Positions 11,574 through 24,494 of a stretch of 64,000 nt of DNA are shown here, piece after piece; position 1 is the first letter of the stretch, and the number at the start of each line of letters is the position of its first letter. The stretch is from Datura wrightii (lineage: Eukaryota > Streptophyta > Magnoliopsida > Solanales > Solanaceae), in contig JASDFA010000004.1 in assembly GCA_035772735.1 (NCBI GenBank), positions 17,883,501 through 17,947,500 on the forward strand, written 5' to 3'. The translations under genes were made by a program, and so were the position numbers. The notes beneath the pieces are model-generated. The model was not told the DNA's origin, did not search any database, and saw only the letters and a program-made list of their open reading frames with translations.

Positions 11574-12600
11574 ATGCCTCTCTGCAGAGTTAATGGAAGA
11601 TGAAACGGGAATGGAAATGGCCACGAGAATGGTAATCGAAATAAGCACTAGCAGGCCCCAAGAGTCTATGGGGACCATGTACTTGAGCTGCTTGCCCACA
11701 TTGAGTTCAGGGCAGCCATACAGATGTTAGCTTAGGCCTTGCCGCCTAGGTAAATTAGCAAGTAGTGGCGCTTGTCCCTCAAAATGGGAATGCGATGGCG
11801 GTAAGAGTTAGGGATTTTCTGAGGATGAACCCTCTAGAGTTTCTTGGGGTAAAGGCACACCAGGATCCACATGAGTTTATTGATGAGATTCTGAAGATCA
11901 CCCAGATCATGGGGGTGACCGGAGAGGAGTGCATCGATTTAGCCTCATGTTAGTTAAAAGGGGTTACGCACATCTACTTTAAGCAATGGAAGGATAGCAA
12001 GGCAGTTGGAGCAGGCCCTATTGGTAGGTAGGAGTTTCATGTTGCATTTCTGAATTGGTTCTTCCCTCGTGAGATGAGGGAGATTAAAGCAGCGGAGTTT
12101 CTGAACCTGAAGTAGGGTAACATGATAGTCCAGGAGTATGCTTTGGAGTTCATTCGGATGTCCAAGTATGCACTAGAGCTAGTGGCTGATAAGAGAGATC
12201 GCATGAGTAGGTTTGTCTAAGTACGCCCAACAGATGGAGGCGGTGCATCTAAGAGAGAGAAAGACCAAGAGGGCCAAGATAGACAATGTTGGGTTCACTC
12301 AACAGAAATCCGGTGGCGGTCACTGCCCTCAGTTCCAACGAAGGTTGTCATCCACGACACCATCATCAGCCAGTGTTCTATTCACACTCAGACGTGATTA
12401 GAGAGGTAAAGCATCAGACTCAAAGGGCCAGGGAAGCACTGCGAGAGATTGCACTTTCCCAGCTTGTACAGAGTGTGGCAAGATTCAACCAGGAAGGTGT
12501 TTAGTTGGCTCAGATGCTTGTTTCGGGTGTGGCAAACCTGGACACATACTTGGGGATTTCCCTTCAGCCAGACGAAGTGATGGTGGATCCTGTATCCCAG
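11574..12600 (+). pseudogene. Gag, Gypsy-2
   Basis: The start codon at 11574 follows a conserved leader but meets a stop after nine codons, so the protein is dead. The capsid domain follows at 11765-12130 (FLRMNPLEFLGVKAHQDPHE) with further stops. The zinc knuckle at about 12449-12572 is better kept than in Gypsy-1: CTECGK then CFGCGKPGHILGDF, with only the last cysteine replaced by phenylalanine. In the family, Gag forms the virus-like particle and binds the RNA. Confidence 0.87.
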
Positions 12601-12639
12601 GCGCTAGTTCAGTAGCTCCGACAGCGCATCTCTTCCAGC

Positions 12640-13015
12640 AGGGTGCTTCCAATTGGTGGCCAGCGTCAGAGCAGGTTCTATGCACTCTTTTCATCACAGG
12701 AGCTGGAAATTCCGCTCGATGGGGTGACTGGTATATTACGAGTATTCCACCTTGATGTATATGCACTGTTAGATCCAGGAGCTACTTTATCTTTTGTGAC
12801 ACCCTATGTTTCTAGTAGCTTTGGAGTAAGTCCCGAAATCTTATCAGAAACCTTCTCAGTCTCTACTCTAGCTGGAGATTCAATTAGAGCTAGACAGGTC
12901 TATAGAAATTTCCCTGTTACAGTACTTCAGAAAGTCACCTCAGCAGATTTAATAGAGCTACCCATGATTGATTTTGATGATATCCTCGGCATGGATTGGT
13001 TATATGCATGTTATG
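12640..13015 (+). pseudogene. Aspartic protease, Gypsy-2 (interrupted 3' end)
   Basis: Carries LLDPGATLSFVTPYVS and ends in GMDWLYACY, where solo LTR S2 is inserted; the same frame resumes as SSVNCRTHIVEF after 14592. Before that insertion the region formed one continuous protease-to-RT linker, as in Gypsy-1 at 5040-5100. Confidence 0.87.
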
Positions 13016-14592
13016 TGATAACTCTCAAACCACACCTCTTTTGGAAGTATGAAGCAGACGTTGTCAATATGAAGTGGACGTTGTCAATAAAAAACCTAAC
13101 TAGAGGTTGGGGTCGATCCCACAGGAAATATGGAAGGATGTAGAAGAATGCTAATGCTTAAACTTTTTAGTTAATTATTTCCTAAGAGGGGGGAATTTGT
13201 AAAAGTAATAAATACCAATGTTGAGAAATTATTTGTTGTTTCCAAATTAATGCAACTAACTAGGATAATTGTTCCCCATGACTTCATAACCACAAGGCGT
13301 TTTATACTAGTGATCTATTCCGGTGCTTAGCATGCAATATCGGTAAGTTAATTTCACCAAAATGGTTGGTCCCCTATTTAGATGTTTATCTCAATGCAAC
13401 TTAGTCCGTCTACGGGTGTATGGTTTACTAACCCTCATCCTTGATATCGGATTAGCTATTCCCGAACAAGGTCAAGCTATTAGATGAGGATTGATAGCCT
13501 CAAATCTCTGTTGTAAATCCCTTTGTCGATTCACAACCTCCTTGGTCCGGTAAGTAAGAATAAGACAAGTTCTAACATTTTCAACCGTTAAAAATCAAGT
13601 AAAACGAAGGAAGAAACAATACATGCATAAACTCTATTCAAGAATCACTAAGTATTTTACCTATGTGTGTTAATTTGTCATGGTTCCCACAACCCTAGTT
13701 GTGGTTGTTTTAGCCTATCATGTTTATAAATAAATTCATAACATTCATAGAAAAAAGTATAAATTAATATTTACAATGATGGTAGGAAGAAACCCACCTG
13801 ATTATGGAAAAAATAAAGAAGAACAACTTAACTATCGTATGCTGAAGTATGTCTTCAAAACGTGTTAAGACTTGTCTAAAACTTGGCTCCTAATTGTTCT
13901 CTAAAACTTTAGACTCTAATTTCAAACTTAAAACATCAACTCTTGAGGACATGCTTATTACATGAAAATAAAGGGGTATTTATAGTAGTATATTTATGTT
14001 TTCCTTGTTCCTTGATTAATTTGACTTGGGATTTAAATTTTTCCTTTTCCTAGTTAAAGTAGGAAAGCCAATTTTTTCCATTTTGGGAGCCTTGCGTGTC
14101 GCTCCAACCACTGCCGCGTTGTCAGTTGTGGAAACGGGACACCTAACAACTCGTTGTGCATGGGCACGAGTCGTTAGGCCCCTCATGGTCTAACTCCTTC
14201 AAATTTTCAGTGCACCTTACGGCTGGTTCTAGTGATCTGCCAATGAGTCGTTTAGTCAACTAATGACTCGTTAAGTCTGTTGTCATCTTTACTGGTTACT
14301 TTGGCAATAATTTTTCTTGCAGCCTTCATGACTAACTTCATGACTCGTTACCAGATGTAACGAATCGTTCCCTCAACCCGTCAGGTACACTATCTCTACT
14401 TCTTCAAACTTCAATAATTTCCCATGCCTTCAGCTTCTTTTCGTCTTCATTCCATAAGCCTCAAATACATTCAAATCCATTCTTTTTATCCCTGAAAATA
14501 TCTAATCACATGTGTTAGCTAATTTTCACAAATATATAACATAAACACATGCAAACACACATATATGAAGTGCGTGAGTACGCCCTTCATCA
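13016..14592 (-). mobile_element. Solo LTR S2 (Athila/Tat-like), TSD TTATG/TTATA
   Basis: On the minus strand it starts TGATGAAGGGCG and ends GAGAGTTATCA. It is flanked by TTATG (13011-13015) and TTATA (14593-14597). Its 3' end carries the GGGATCGACCCCAACCTC motif common in Athila/Tat LTR ends. A minus-strand TATAAATA lies at 13977-13984, downstream of a word island at 14090-14400. A 20-bp tandem duplication (GACGTTGTCAATA repeated) lies at 13057-13090. Nothing encodes protein. Confidence 0.85.
14090..14400 (-). promoter_or_regulatory. ACGAGTCGT-type word island inside solo LTR S2
   Basis: Contains CACGAGTCGTTAGG, AATGAGTCGTTTAG, AATGACTCGTTAAG, ATGACTCGTTACC and AACGAATCGTTCC. These are the same words as in the Tekay-like LTRs of this window, although the LTR ends and the rest of S2 look like a different lineage. 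Confidence 0.55.
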
Positions 14593-14597
14593 TTATA

Positions 14598-15560
14598 GCT
14601 CAGTCAATTGTAGAACCCATATAGTAGAGTTCACATTTTCGGGTGAACTAGTTTTAGAGTGGAAGGGTAGTTCAGCTATGCCTGTAGGTCGCTTCATTTC
14701 CTATCTTAAGGCAATAAAGATGATTTCTAAGGGTTGCATGTACTGTCTAGTTAGGGTTAAGGATGCTACGTGAGAAACTCCAACTATCCAGTCAGTCCCT
14801 ATAGTGTGTGAGTACCCAGAAGTGTTCCCAGATGATCTACCGGGAATCCCTCTTGAGCGGGAGATTGAATTTGGTGTTGACCTTCTTCCCGGTACGCAGC
14901 TTATATCTATTCCTCCTTATAGAATGGCTCCAGCTAAGTTAAAGGAGTTGAAGGAGTAGTTGAAAGACCTTTTAGACAAGGGTTTCATTAGACCTAGAAA
15001 ATCCCTACGGGGTGCACCAATTATCTTTGTTCGAAAGTGGGATGGTTCCCTTTGTATGTGCATTTATTATAGATAATTGAACAAAGTTACCATCAAGAAC
15101 AGGTATCCTCTGCATAGGATTGATGATTTGTTTGACAAGCTTCAAGGTGCTAAATGATTTTCAAAGATAGATCTCAGATCCGAATACCATCAGCTAAGGG
15201 TTCAGGAGAGTGGTATCCCGAAGATAGCCTTCAGAACTCGGTATGGTCACTATGAGTTATGTCTTTTGGAATAACGAATGCTCCTGCAGCTTTTTGAACT
15301 TGATGAATATGGTTTTCAATCCATACTTGGATATGTTCATGATTGTGTTCATATCTGACATCCTTATATACTCTCGGAGCGAGGAGGATCATGCCACTTA
15401 TTTGAGGGTGGTGCTACAGACTCTCAAGGATCGGCAGTTATATGCTAAGCTTAGAAAATTCGAGTTTTGATTGAATTTAGTGGCATTTTTGGGCGATGTG
15501 GTGTAAAGTGAGGGTGTACAAGTAGACTTTCAAAAGATAGAAACGGTTAAAATTGGCCTA
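14598..15560 (+). pseudogene. Reverse transcriptase, Gypsy-2
   Basis: The linker LVLEWKGSSAMPVGRFISYL is followed by decayed fingers and palm in several frames (equivalent of the DYRQLNK motif near 15060-15090). The catalytic box reads FISDILIYS: the first of the two paired aspartates has become serine, so polymerase activity is lost even without the stops at about 14771 and 14958. The frame resumes to 15470. Confidence 0.88.
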
Positions 15561-15619
15561 TACTAGTGATTCCTTTGGATATAAGGAGTTTCTTGGGTTT
15601 ATCTGGTTACTATCGGAGG

Positions 15620-16200
15620 TTTGTTGAGGGGTTTTCATCTATTGCAACACCATTGACCAAACTGACTCAAAATAAAGTGAAGTTCCAATGGTCAGAGGCT
15701 TGTTAGAGGAGTTTCCAAGAGTTGAAGACTTGACTCATCTCAGCACTGGTTTTGACCCTTCCTGAGGGTACCGATGGGTTTCTGGTATATTGTGATGCTT
15801 CGAGGATCTGCCTTGGTTTTGTATGATGCAGCACATTAAAGTTATAGCATATGCTTCAGGAAATTGAAGGCCCATGAAAAGAACTATTCGGCTGATGATC
15901 TCGAATTGGCAGTGGTAGTATTTTCCTTGAATATTTGGAGACACTATCTGTATGGAGTCCATGTGGATGTGTTTACGGGCCACAAAAGCCTACGGTACAT
16001 GTTCACCTAAAAGGATTTTAATCTGCGTCAAAGAAGGTGGTTGGAGTTACTCAAGGATTATGATATGAATGTCCTTTACCATCCGGGCAAGGGTAATGTG
16101 GTTGCAAACGCTCTTAGAAGGCTTTCCATTGAGAGTGTGTCCCATATAGACGATGAAAAGAAGGAGCTAGTGAAGGATGTGCATCGGCTTTCACGACTAG
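15620..16200 (+). pseudogene. RNase H, Gypsy-2
   Basis: The catalytic Asp context (YCDASR) lies near 15790; the terminal part (HPGKGNVVANALRRLSIES) occupies 16080-16135. It is frameshifted between about 15820 and 16030. Same position and order as in Gypsy-1. Confidence 0.83.
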
Positions 16201-16329
16201 GAGTTAGTCTGGTTGATTCAACAGATGGTGGTGTCATCATTCAGAATAGATCAAAATCATCTTTGGCGACTGATGTAAAGGCTAGACAAGACGAGGATCC
16301 TATGTTGGTAAAGTTTAAAGAAGCAGTTT

Positions 16330-17330
16330 AGAATTAGAGGGTTGAGGTTTTCTCCCAAGGGGGAGATGGTGTGCTTTGATATTAGGGTTGTTCGTGTGTA
16401 CCGGATGCTGGTGACATAAGGGAGTCGATGTTGCATGAAGCTCATGGTTCCAGATACTCTATACATCCAAGTGCTACCAAGATGTACAGTGACATATGGG
16501 AAGTCTATTGGTGGAATGGCGTGAAGAAGGACATAGCGAAGTTTGTGGCTAAGTGTCCAAATTGTCAGCAAGTGAAGGTTGAGCACCAGAGACGAGGAGG
16601 TGTACTTCAATACATCAGTATTCCTACTTGGAAGTGGAAGGAGATCAATATGGACTTCATCACAGGGTCGCCTCGCACTCGTTGACAATATGACTCCATT
16701 TGGGTGGTTGTGGACAGGTTGACTAAAGCAACTTATTTCTTATCAGCCAAAACTACTGATTCAGCAGAGGATTATGCTAAATTATATATTCGAGAGTTAG
16801 TTTGGTTGCACGGAGTACCATTTTCCATCATATCAGATAGAGGTGCTCAGTTTAACTCCTAGTTTTGGAAATCATTTCAGATGGGACTTTGTACTCAGGT
16901 CAAGCTTAGCACAACATTTAACCCGCAAACAGATGGTCGGGCAGAGAGGACTATTTTAGACTCTTGAGGATATGTTGAGAGCATGTGCGATTGATTTCAA
17001 GGGTAGCAGGGATAATAATTTGTCTCTCATTGATTTTGCGTATAACAACAACTACCATTCCATCATTCAGATGGCTCCGTTTGAGGCTCTCTATGGACGA
17101 AGATGTAGATCACCCATTGGTTGGTTTGAAGTTAGTGAAGCTCCGATGATAGGTCCAAATTCGGTGCACGAGGCTATGGAGAAAGTTCAGCTTATAACGG
17201 ACAGGTTGAAAACAACTCAGAGTCACCAAAAGTCCTATGCAGATGTGAGGAGGAGGGATCTCGAGTTTAAAGTTGATGATTGGGTGTTTTCTGAAGGTAT
17301 CCCCCATGAAAGGAGTGACGTGATTTGGGA
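16330..17330 (+). pseudogene. Integrase, Gypsy-2
   Basis: The zinc-binding domain is visible as HEAHGSRYSIHPS and CPNCQQVKVEHQRRGG (16435-16600). The core keeps the first Asp (INMDFITGSP), the second (SIISDRGAQF) and the AER glutamate context (near 16930), but stops at 16682, 16860 and about 16965 break it. The APFEALYGRRCRSPIGWF block lies at 17071-17124. It is more complete than the Gypsy-1 copy, which lost the first Asp. Confidence 0.88.
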
Positions 17331-17720
17331 AGAAAGGAAAACTCAGTCCCCATTATGTTTGTCCGTACCAGATTGTGAAACGGGTTGGCAAGGCAGCATA
17401 TGAGTTGGAGTTGCCCTCAGAATTAGCTTCAGTTCATCTAGTTTTCCATGTATTGCTCTTAAAGAAGTGTTTCGGTAATCCAGCTCTAGTTGTTCCAATG
17501 GATAGTGTCGCTGTGAAGGATAGCCTTAGTTATGAGGTGGTTCTGGTGTAAATACTAGATTGTCAGGTTCATAAGCTAAGAAATAATGAAGTAGCTTCTG
17601 TCAAGGTTTTATGAAGGAATCAACATGTTAAGGGAGCTACACGGGAAGCCAAAGTAGATATGATGGCTAAATACCCGCATCTATTCCCTTTTAGCTCAGT
17701 TTCAGCTTGAGCTATCAGTT
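17331..17720 (+). pseudogene. Integrase C-terminus and chromodomain-like tail, Gypsy-2
   Basis: After a frameshift near 17300 the frame reads a YQIVKRVGKAAYELELP-type integrase tail, then SVAVKDSLSYEVV and VASVKV, ending near KYPHLFP at about 17690. This tail, with its chromodomain-like segment, marks the Tekay/Del chromovirus clade. In-frame stops lie near 17550 and 17612. Confidence 0.78.
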
Positions 17721-17934
17721 TCCTCCTTAGTACTCTATTAAGTTTCATGATCATCTCATGTACCCAGTTTCTTTCATGTCAATGAACGTACGTGTGATTC
17801 ATGAATTCAGTTCAGTCATGTAGTTCAAATCAGAGTCAGTCACTCCATCAGTTTTCAACATGTATGTTCAGTATTTGAGTATGATGAATGCATTTCTCTA
17901 CTTTTTAGTATGATTTTCAACATTCGAGGATGAA

Positions 17935-17955
17935 TGTTCCCCGGGGGGGAGATAT
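17935..17955 (+). other. Polypurine tract of Gypsy-2
   Basis: CATTCGAGGATGAATGTT precedes CCCCGGGGGGGAGATAT, which abuts the 3' LTR start TGTTATACTC. This is the same arrangement as in Gypsy-1 (1730-1745) and the LARD-like element (21741-21755, minus). Confidence 0.88.
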
Positions 17956-18429
17956 TGTTATACTCTGAAAACCATAAGATTAGACCTGAGAGTTGAAATA
18001 AAGAAAATAGAAATTTCTACACCAGGTCACAAGACGTGTCATCCCATGACCCGTTAGGAACACCACAAGTCATTAAGTGACTCATGGGGAAAAGGTTTGG
18101 ACTTGGTTGAAAATTTGGGATTTAAGGTGACCACGGGTGTGACCATGAGTCATGGTCAACACCACGAGTCGTTGCGTACACCACAAGTTCTGGTGTCCCT
18201 CATGGTGACCCTCAGATGAAAAGAGCAATGTTGATCACGACAAGCAGGCGACGAGTTGTTCCCCATACCACGAGTCTTCCAATCCCTCGTTGGGAATGGC
18301 AGTATGTTTTTCCCTTCAAATTTATGAAAGGCTTTTCCATAATTTCTAGGTTTCTGAGGCATAAACTACATCGTTTTAAGCTTAGTTAGGATTGCTTTAA
18401 GAGGGTTTATCTCATTCAAAATAACTCCT

Positions 18430-21400
18430 TGTCAAGCCCCACCATGGGAGGAATGACTTGCACCTAGCACCACACTGAAATCTGACTGACCTGGCTAGGC
18501 TTATGCGTGTTTGGTTCATGCCTGCAACTTAATTTAAAGAAAACAACGAGCTATATCTTGGCTATAAATACAGCCTCCGGCCACAAGGCCATATAGCCAC
18601 CTGTAAATGAAAACAACTAACCAACAGCAAGCAATAAAAAAATCCTATGTAGGCCGACAAGACCTCCATGTTGTCTAGTTTTAACTTAAATGAAAATCAG
18701 ACAACTATAACTATACCATAGCCGACAAGGCCACTATCTAATAGCTAAACAAGGCCCCACACGACCATCACACAAAATAAAGGATATATAGGCCCCATAC
18801 GACCAACAACAACTAACCACAAAGAATTTTGAAATATGCAAGCCTCTAGGAGTGGAATAATGGTCGAGACAGGGCCCCGACTTACCCATATACTATACAA
18901 TTAAAAGAGAAAACCTTCTAACTAATTAGCTCCAGAGGGGGGGAGCTAACTGTACTACTAACTCAAGTTGAAAGCTAAGAAGGTCCTGATCCGTGTCTAT
19001 CCGCACCTGCAGGAAAGTAATGCAGCGCCCCAAGGATGGGCATCATACAATATGTACCGAATATGTAAGGAGATAAGTAAGCTGTTAAAGACTGAAAGTA
19101 AATAGAGAGAAGGGGCAGAAAGATTAACCTGTAAGGTGGCTTATTCGTAATCTGCGTCTAGCTGAGCTATGACTATACAATCATATATTCATAAGATATA
19201 GCTAGCAGACAGGAATACAAACAAGAACCTAACCTGTCCCCATAAGCCTAGAAGGTACAAGCAACACAGAAATAACCAACCGGGACCCCTATAAGCTCTG
19301 GTAAGTACACCTCAATCTATATACCCCGATCCAGGTTTTTATGATTCTACTAGTGCTATAGACAACCTACCTGTCTCCTTGGGTCTATAATTGAGCCCGA
19401 TTGCCTCCTGATTTGTAGTTGTGTCTGAGTCCGGTGGACTCCTGCTGTCTGTACCCCGGGCACTAGGCTCAACGGGGGTGTAGTGCCGATATGACATATA
19501 AATAGTCCAGCCATGGAATGGACAATATAAGGTCCTTGGACCCCATCTTCATCCCTCGCGGACGGAATGCTGCTCCTGAGAGTGATGACATCTAGCCCCT
19601 CATGGGCGATGACACAACTAGTAACCCTGAGGTGGAAACGGAAAGCTCCTGAGTGAGGGCAACTCCACCCGAGGTGGTATGCTGAAGTCTCAATCTAGCT
19701 ACTCAAAAGGTATATCTAGCCTTTTGTGCCTAACGCTACTGCTGTTTGCCCCATAGAATAGTCTGTAAGGTTGCTAGCAGGCACTCTCATGTACCTGTAT
19801 CTAATTAGAGGATCCTGGTTGCGATCATGATCTATAATGGTCTAGACTGGATAGGGTGAGATCTAGGGTAGCGTAACATAAGTCTGAATGTCCTGCTTGG
19901 ACAACTACAACTCATAACCAACTGTGGAGTTACGGATGGCTAATTACTTAGTTCCTCTGCTTAGAACGACTGTAGGGCCATTACTAATCGAACATGCTTT
20001 TGATGATCGACCCCTAATCCTCCATAGGCAGCTTACCGACATTCTTATCCTATGGGTAGTACTGTACTAACATGGTACTAGTCCCTTAGACCTCATCTTG
20101 GTCTGTTCAGATCTTATATGACTTTTATGGGCGATTCCTAACCTTATAGACAAGTTTATATAGACTTAGCCACTCTCGGCAATCTGTACCTGATTATTTT
20201 ATAAGAACCTGCTGGTGTGCTGGCCCAGCCTTTAACTGCCAATAAGGTCCCCTTCCTTAGGGTACCCACGGGTCTATTTGACCTGGATGACAGGGCTGGC
20301 TTCCTGGGCGGCCTGTATGACGAATGCTAAGTCAACTAGGACTGACAATCACTGTAATAGCTAACTGAATGGCAGGTTGTCACTCAGTTCATTAGACGTC
20401 CCTAGACTACTAACTCTAAAGTATGACCTTCCTATCTATATTTATGGCCCTCGGGCATGAGAGTACACCAATGGCCCCCAGGCATGCTTTTCGAAAAATA
20501 CAAGTGCCAAACTGGTAATTAAATCACCTAGCTGCACTATGCTCTTATTAACTCAAGCCCGATAACTATTCACGAGCTTCTAAGGTCTAGGCCTGGCAAT
20601 AAAACATACAATCCTTCTAATATCATGAACCAGAGAATAGAAGACTTTCTATGACACTTCTAGCGCATATCGCACTTAACATGTTCTTTCCCGACGAGGG
20701 ATACTGCGAAATAATCTATTTACATTTTCTAGCAGCTAACCACAACAAATAGAGCCATAATCTACTGATAGCAACTAATCACAGCATATCTGATATTTAT
20801 ATAACAACAACAACTTATTATAGCATGTCTAATCACAATCTACTGGTAGAAACTATCTATAGCATATGGAACTGTTATTTCTATTCAAGAACATAAGTCA
20901 TAACACTGTACGACGAGAATAACTTGCCGAGGGTTAAGCCTTATATACCTCGATTGTTGTTTCCTGAAAAACCGACGAGTTTCAACTTGTATTCATCGGT
21001 TCTTTTTAGTTGTAACCATTATACTGGAAGAAAGAGACGAATTTCAATACAAAATTTGGCTTAAAATTATAACTTTTGATAACAATAGAAACTATAATTC
21101 AACTACATAAAATACTGCCGAAAACTTATAATTTCTCGAGGGTTCATAAAGGAGAAATACTTATTTGATGCCTGTGATTGTTTGGGAATCAGTTTGGAGC
21201 AATTCTAACAACCTTTGCTTGGCGGGTTTATAATTTTCTGTGCGAATTTGAGAAAATAACTCTGTAGTAATGCTCCCTGAGGACTTAGAATTCAAAACCT
21301 GAAGTAAATTTGAGATTGAACGGTGTTTGGTAGCATAATCGGCAAAAAACCGATGAAACTTGTGTGCTTCCTTAGTCTCTAGCCATGGTTTATGTTTCAA

Positions 21401-21740
21401 ATGACATAAAATGAAATGGGAGGAGTTTATATACATATATATATATATATGTAGGGAGGTGGCCGGGGTGTGCCTCCCCGTACCCAATGCGCCATAAGGC
21501 CCCCGCACCGCACCTCCTATTTCGGTAGCAAGCCTGGCGCGCCGCGCCTCTCAAGGATCCAGCTGGCCTGGCGTGCCGCACTAGCCAGTGCTCTGCTGGC
21601 TAGCATGTCATGCTGGCCCTGGGCGCACTGGTCCTATCCAATGCCACTTCCGAGGCTTTTCCCACATGCAACAAGCTTTCTTTACTTGTCACCGTCCACG
21701 TGTATGCCTACTAATTGATAGCATTCTATGGGGTGTAACA
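18430..21740 (-). repeat. 3' LTR of the LARD-like element
   Basis: On the minus strand it starts TGTTACACCCC and ends GGGGCTTGACA. Near its U3 end is a GC-rich island (21460-21650) with GGCGCGCCGCGCC-type words, followed in the transcription direction by an (AT)n TATA region at 21429-21450. Matches 24495-29148 along its length. Confidence 0.9.
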
Positions 21741-24494
21741 TCCTCCCCCCTTAGAAACATTCGTCCTCAAATGCCACTCTTAGGCTTAAAGGGGTTAGCT
21801 CTTTATAACTGTATTATGGACTATCCAGAAACTCAAAATGCAGAAAGGTCCAACACAGGCGCCTTATAGGACGCTATTTGCAACTAAAACATAGCTCTGT
21901 CACATATAAGATACTCGACTGATAATAATAGCAATAAAGTCAACTGTATAACATCTGGACCTATCTTTCCATAACTTAACTCATCTGGGTCTGTTTACTG
22001 TCGTTGTAAAGCCTAAAATAACTGAAACTGTCTAGACTTGCATCATTCGTAGTTCTTCAATCTGTTTCTTCTATATTTCTATTCACCCCCGATACTATAA
22101 TGGGCTACAACTCTGGTTTTCAAGATGGCTCCTATAACTATTGGAGTGTCTCCATGGAACAGTGCTTCTGCACTTTTAGGTATTCTAGTTGGATTAATTT
22201 AAGACAAGGTGTTCTGCGTGCTTGCGTGTGTTGATGAACAAATCCTTAGCCCCGAAGGTAATCTGTCCCATAGGCCACTTGGACAACTTTTTAGAGGATC
22301 CGGTAAGGCTTAATAAATCTAGGGCTGGATTTGCCCTCCTTATCTGATCCCATAACGCCCTTCATTGGCAAAGTTTCCAGGAATACTCAGTTGTTGCTTC
22401 AATATTTAATTTCCAACCCCATATGTTAAGTTAGGACTTCCGATAACCCTGGGCTACCAGTACATCCTTCTTGAAATGCTTGCCTCCCTTCGTTTAGCTG
22501 ACGTATTAGTATGCCCGGTTCAGCTACCTCCCATTCATCTTCTTTCTATCATCATCTAGGGGCGTCCATTTTCACCTATAGCAAATCTCTGGGCATCTAA
22601 ACAATGTACTCTACTTAGCTATTGTTTGGAGATGAGGAATTGTACTCAACTTAAAATGCATCTTAATCCGTTCTAAAAGCCTTCCTAAAACCTAGTTGTA
22701 CATTGTGCCTCTCTATCAAAATTTATTAGATACTTGGGCTCCATGCAGCTGAACTACATCTTAAACATTTAAAACTCGACGTTGTGAACTATAATTCACC
22801 CAGATGAAACATCAGTTGACATTATTAGCCTTTCTATAGTGACTCAAATGAGGTAAATTTACACCTGGTATGAAGTTGCCTTGTAAATATATTCGAGTTG
22901 ACTCCTTCGCGTTTTTACCTAGGCATGGCTATTTGTTGAATTAGTCAGCTCGATTCCTATTACCCAGCCTTCCCTGGCTGGTCATTAAAGAACTATTGTA
23001 TGAATCGATATTATCTTACCTCTCCCCATTCCATCAGTAGGTCTCTCTTACAGCCTGATGCATCTTTATTAAACTCTGGGTGGAGGGAGTAATGGACATG
23101 ATGCACCTTGGCTATAGTTTATAATGAATTTCTGTTACCCTTAGAACGTAGAGTCAACCTTTGGGTCTTATGACTCTGCACCTTATTATCTCAAAGGCTA
23201 ATAACTCTCTATTGGGCCTTGTCTCTAGGTTGTACTAGGTTAGAGTCTCTGTGTCGCCACTCCTTTACTTCCTTAACTGGTGGTGGTGTTGCAACATTCT
23301 TGGTTACAACCTCACTATCTCTTAACTATCTTTTTTTTGAAATTCAGGGGTGGTCCTATACTCTGTCAACTTACTTCTAGTATAGGGGTGATTCTAGTTC
23401 CCCCCCAAAGTTAAGTACTCGTGCCTTTCCCTTTACTCCTTTAAATTGAACTCTGGGGTTCGTGTCTTCTCCCTTATATTGTCAAGGATATTACTAGCCA
23501 AGTCTACCAACCTGTATCCTTCTGACCCACACTCAGGCCCATTTTGTTCATTTAATTTTTTATCCTTCAATATAACAGACTGGGGCCATAACCATTATCT
23601 TGTAGGTATGCCTTATCGTCATTAACAGACTGTGTCGGAATTGGCCGATTACTGACCTGAGCTTTACTGTGATTGGGGTTTTATCACTTATGGACTCTCA
23701 CCATACTTGAATGCCACCGGCAGTCTCATCTGCTCTCCTAATTTACTACCATAAAGGTCTACATAACTTTCTTAAACTCTAGAGGTCTCAACCACTTCCT
23801 AACACTTTCCAAGAGTCAACAGATCTAACCCTCCTTGACTATCTACTCTGGGAAACTTCGCCTCAATTCTTATGCTTTTTGCAATACTGAAAACAAAACT
23901 GGGATACGGGAAATAGCTATTCCTTACTACAATAGGATGGAGGTATGGAACTGTACAACATTTGAAAGACTGGACGTAGAACTCCTGCAATTCCCCCTTC
24001 TTGTGTACCCTCTAGGTAATCCCACATTAACTATCACCCCTGTTTGATTCTATATATCTAGTAGGTAAGTCAACTCATATGTATACCATACTCCTGACCT
24101 CCTCCTCTGAGGCTGTGGAAAGAACTAGGGACAATGCTGGAATATCTATTACCTTATGAAATTCCTGGTGCCCCGGGAAGATTGAAAGGCATCTGCCTTC
24201 GTCCTCAAGATGGTTGTCCCCCAACTATGGCATTACACTGGTACTTCCTTCTCCTACTATAGTTATTTTGCGGCTGGCTGGAGTCTATCTCATACCGCAC
24301 ATTATTCTAGACAGACATAACAATTAAATCTTAGGGACTCTATAGTACGATCTAAAGAAAAGAAAAGGTAACCACACTATCATGCCTCGTAGCCTCCTGC
24401 TTATAGAATGTGGTGCACAACACATTTATAAGAAAGACTCTACTAGACACGGCTTGCATACTCCCTAGGATATGAACTGCTCTGATACCATATT
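21741..24494 (-). pseudogene. Internal region of the LARD-like element, no intact coding
   Basis: A polypurine tract (AAGGGGGGAGGA on the minus strand, 21741-21752) follows the conserved 'catttgaggacgaatg' block. The only coding vestige I can see is at about 22290-22420 minus, reading VFLETLPMKGVM, which aligns with the integrase-tail block VFLKVSPMKGV of Gypsy-1. The rest is non-coding or too decayed. The region is about half the length of the Gypsy-2 internal region. Confidence 0.7.
24478..24490 (-). other. Primer binding site of the LARD-like element
   Basis: The plus strand GCTCTGATACCA is the exact complement of TGGTATCAGAGC, the tRNA-iMet-type primer site, four bases from the LTR end TGTCACGCCCC. 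It fixes the element on the minus strand. Confidence 0.92.

Noticed and set aside
21470..21869. Overlapping plus-strand open frames rich in Ala/Pro/Cys
   Set aside because: They follow the GC-rich word island at the LARD LTR end on the antisense strand; GC richness alone removes stops.
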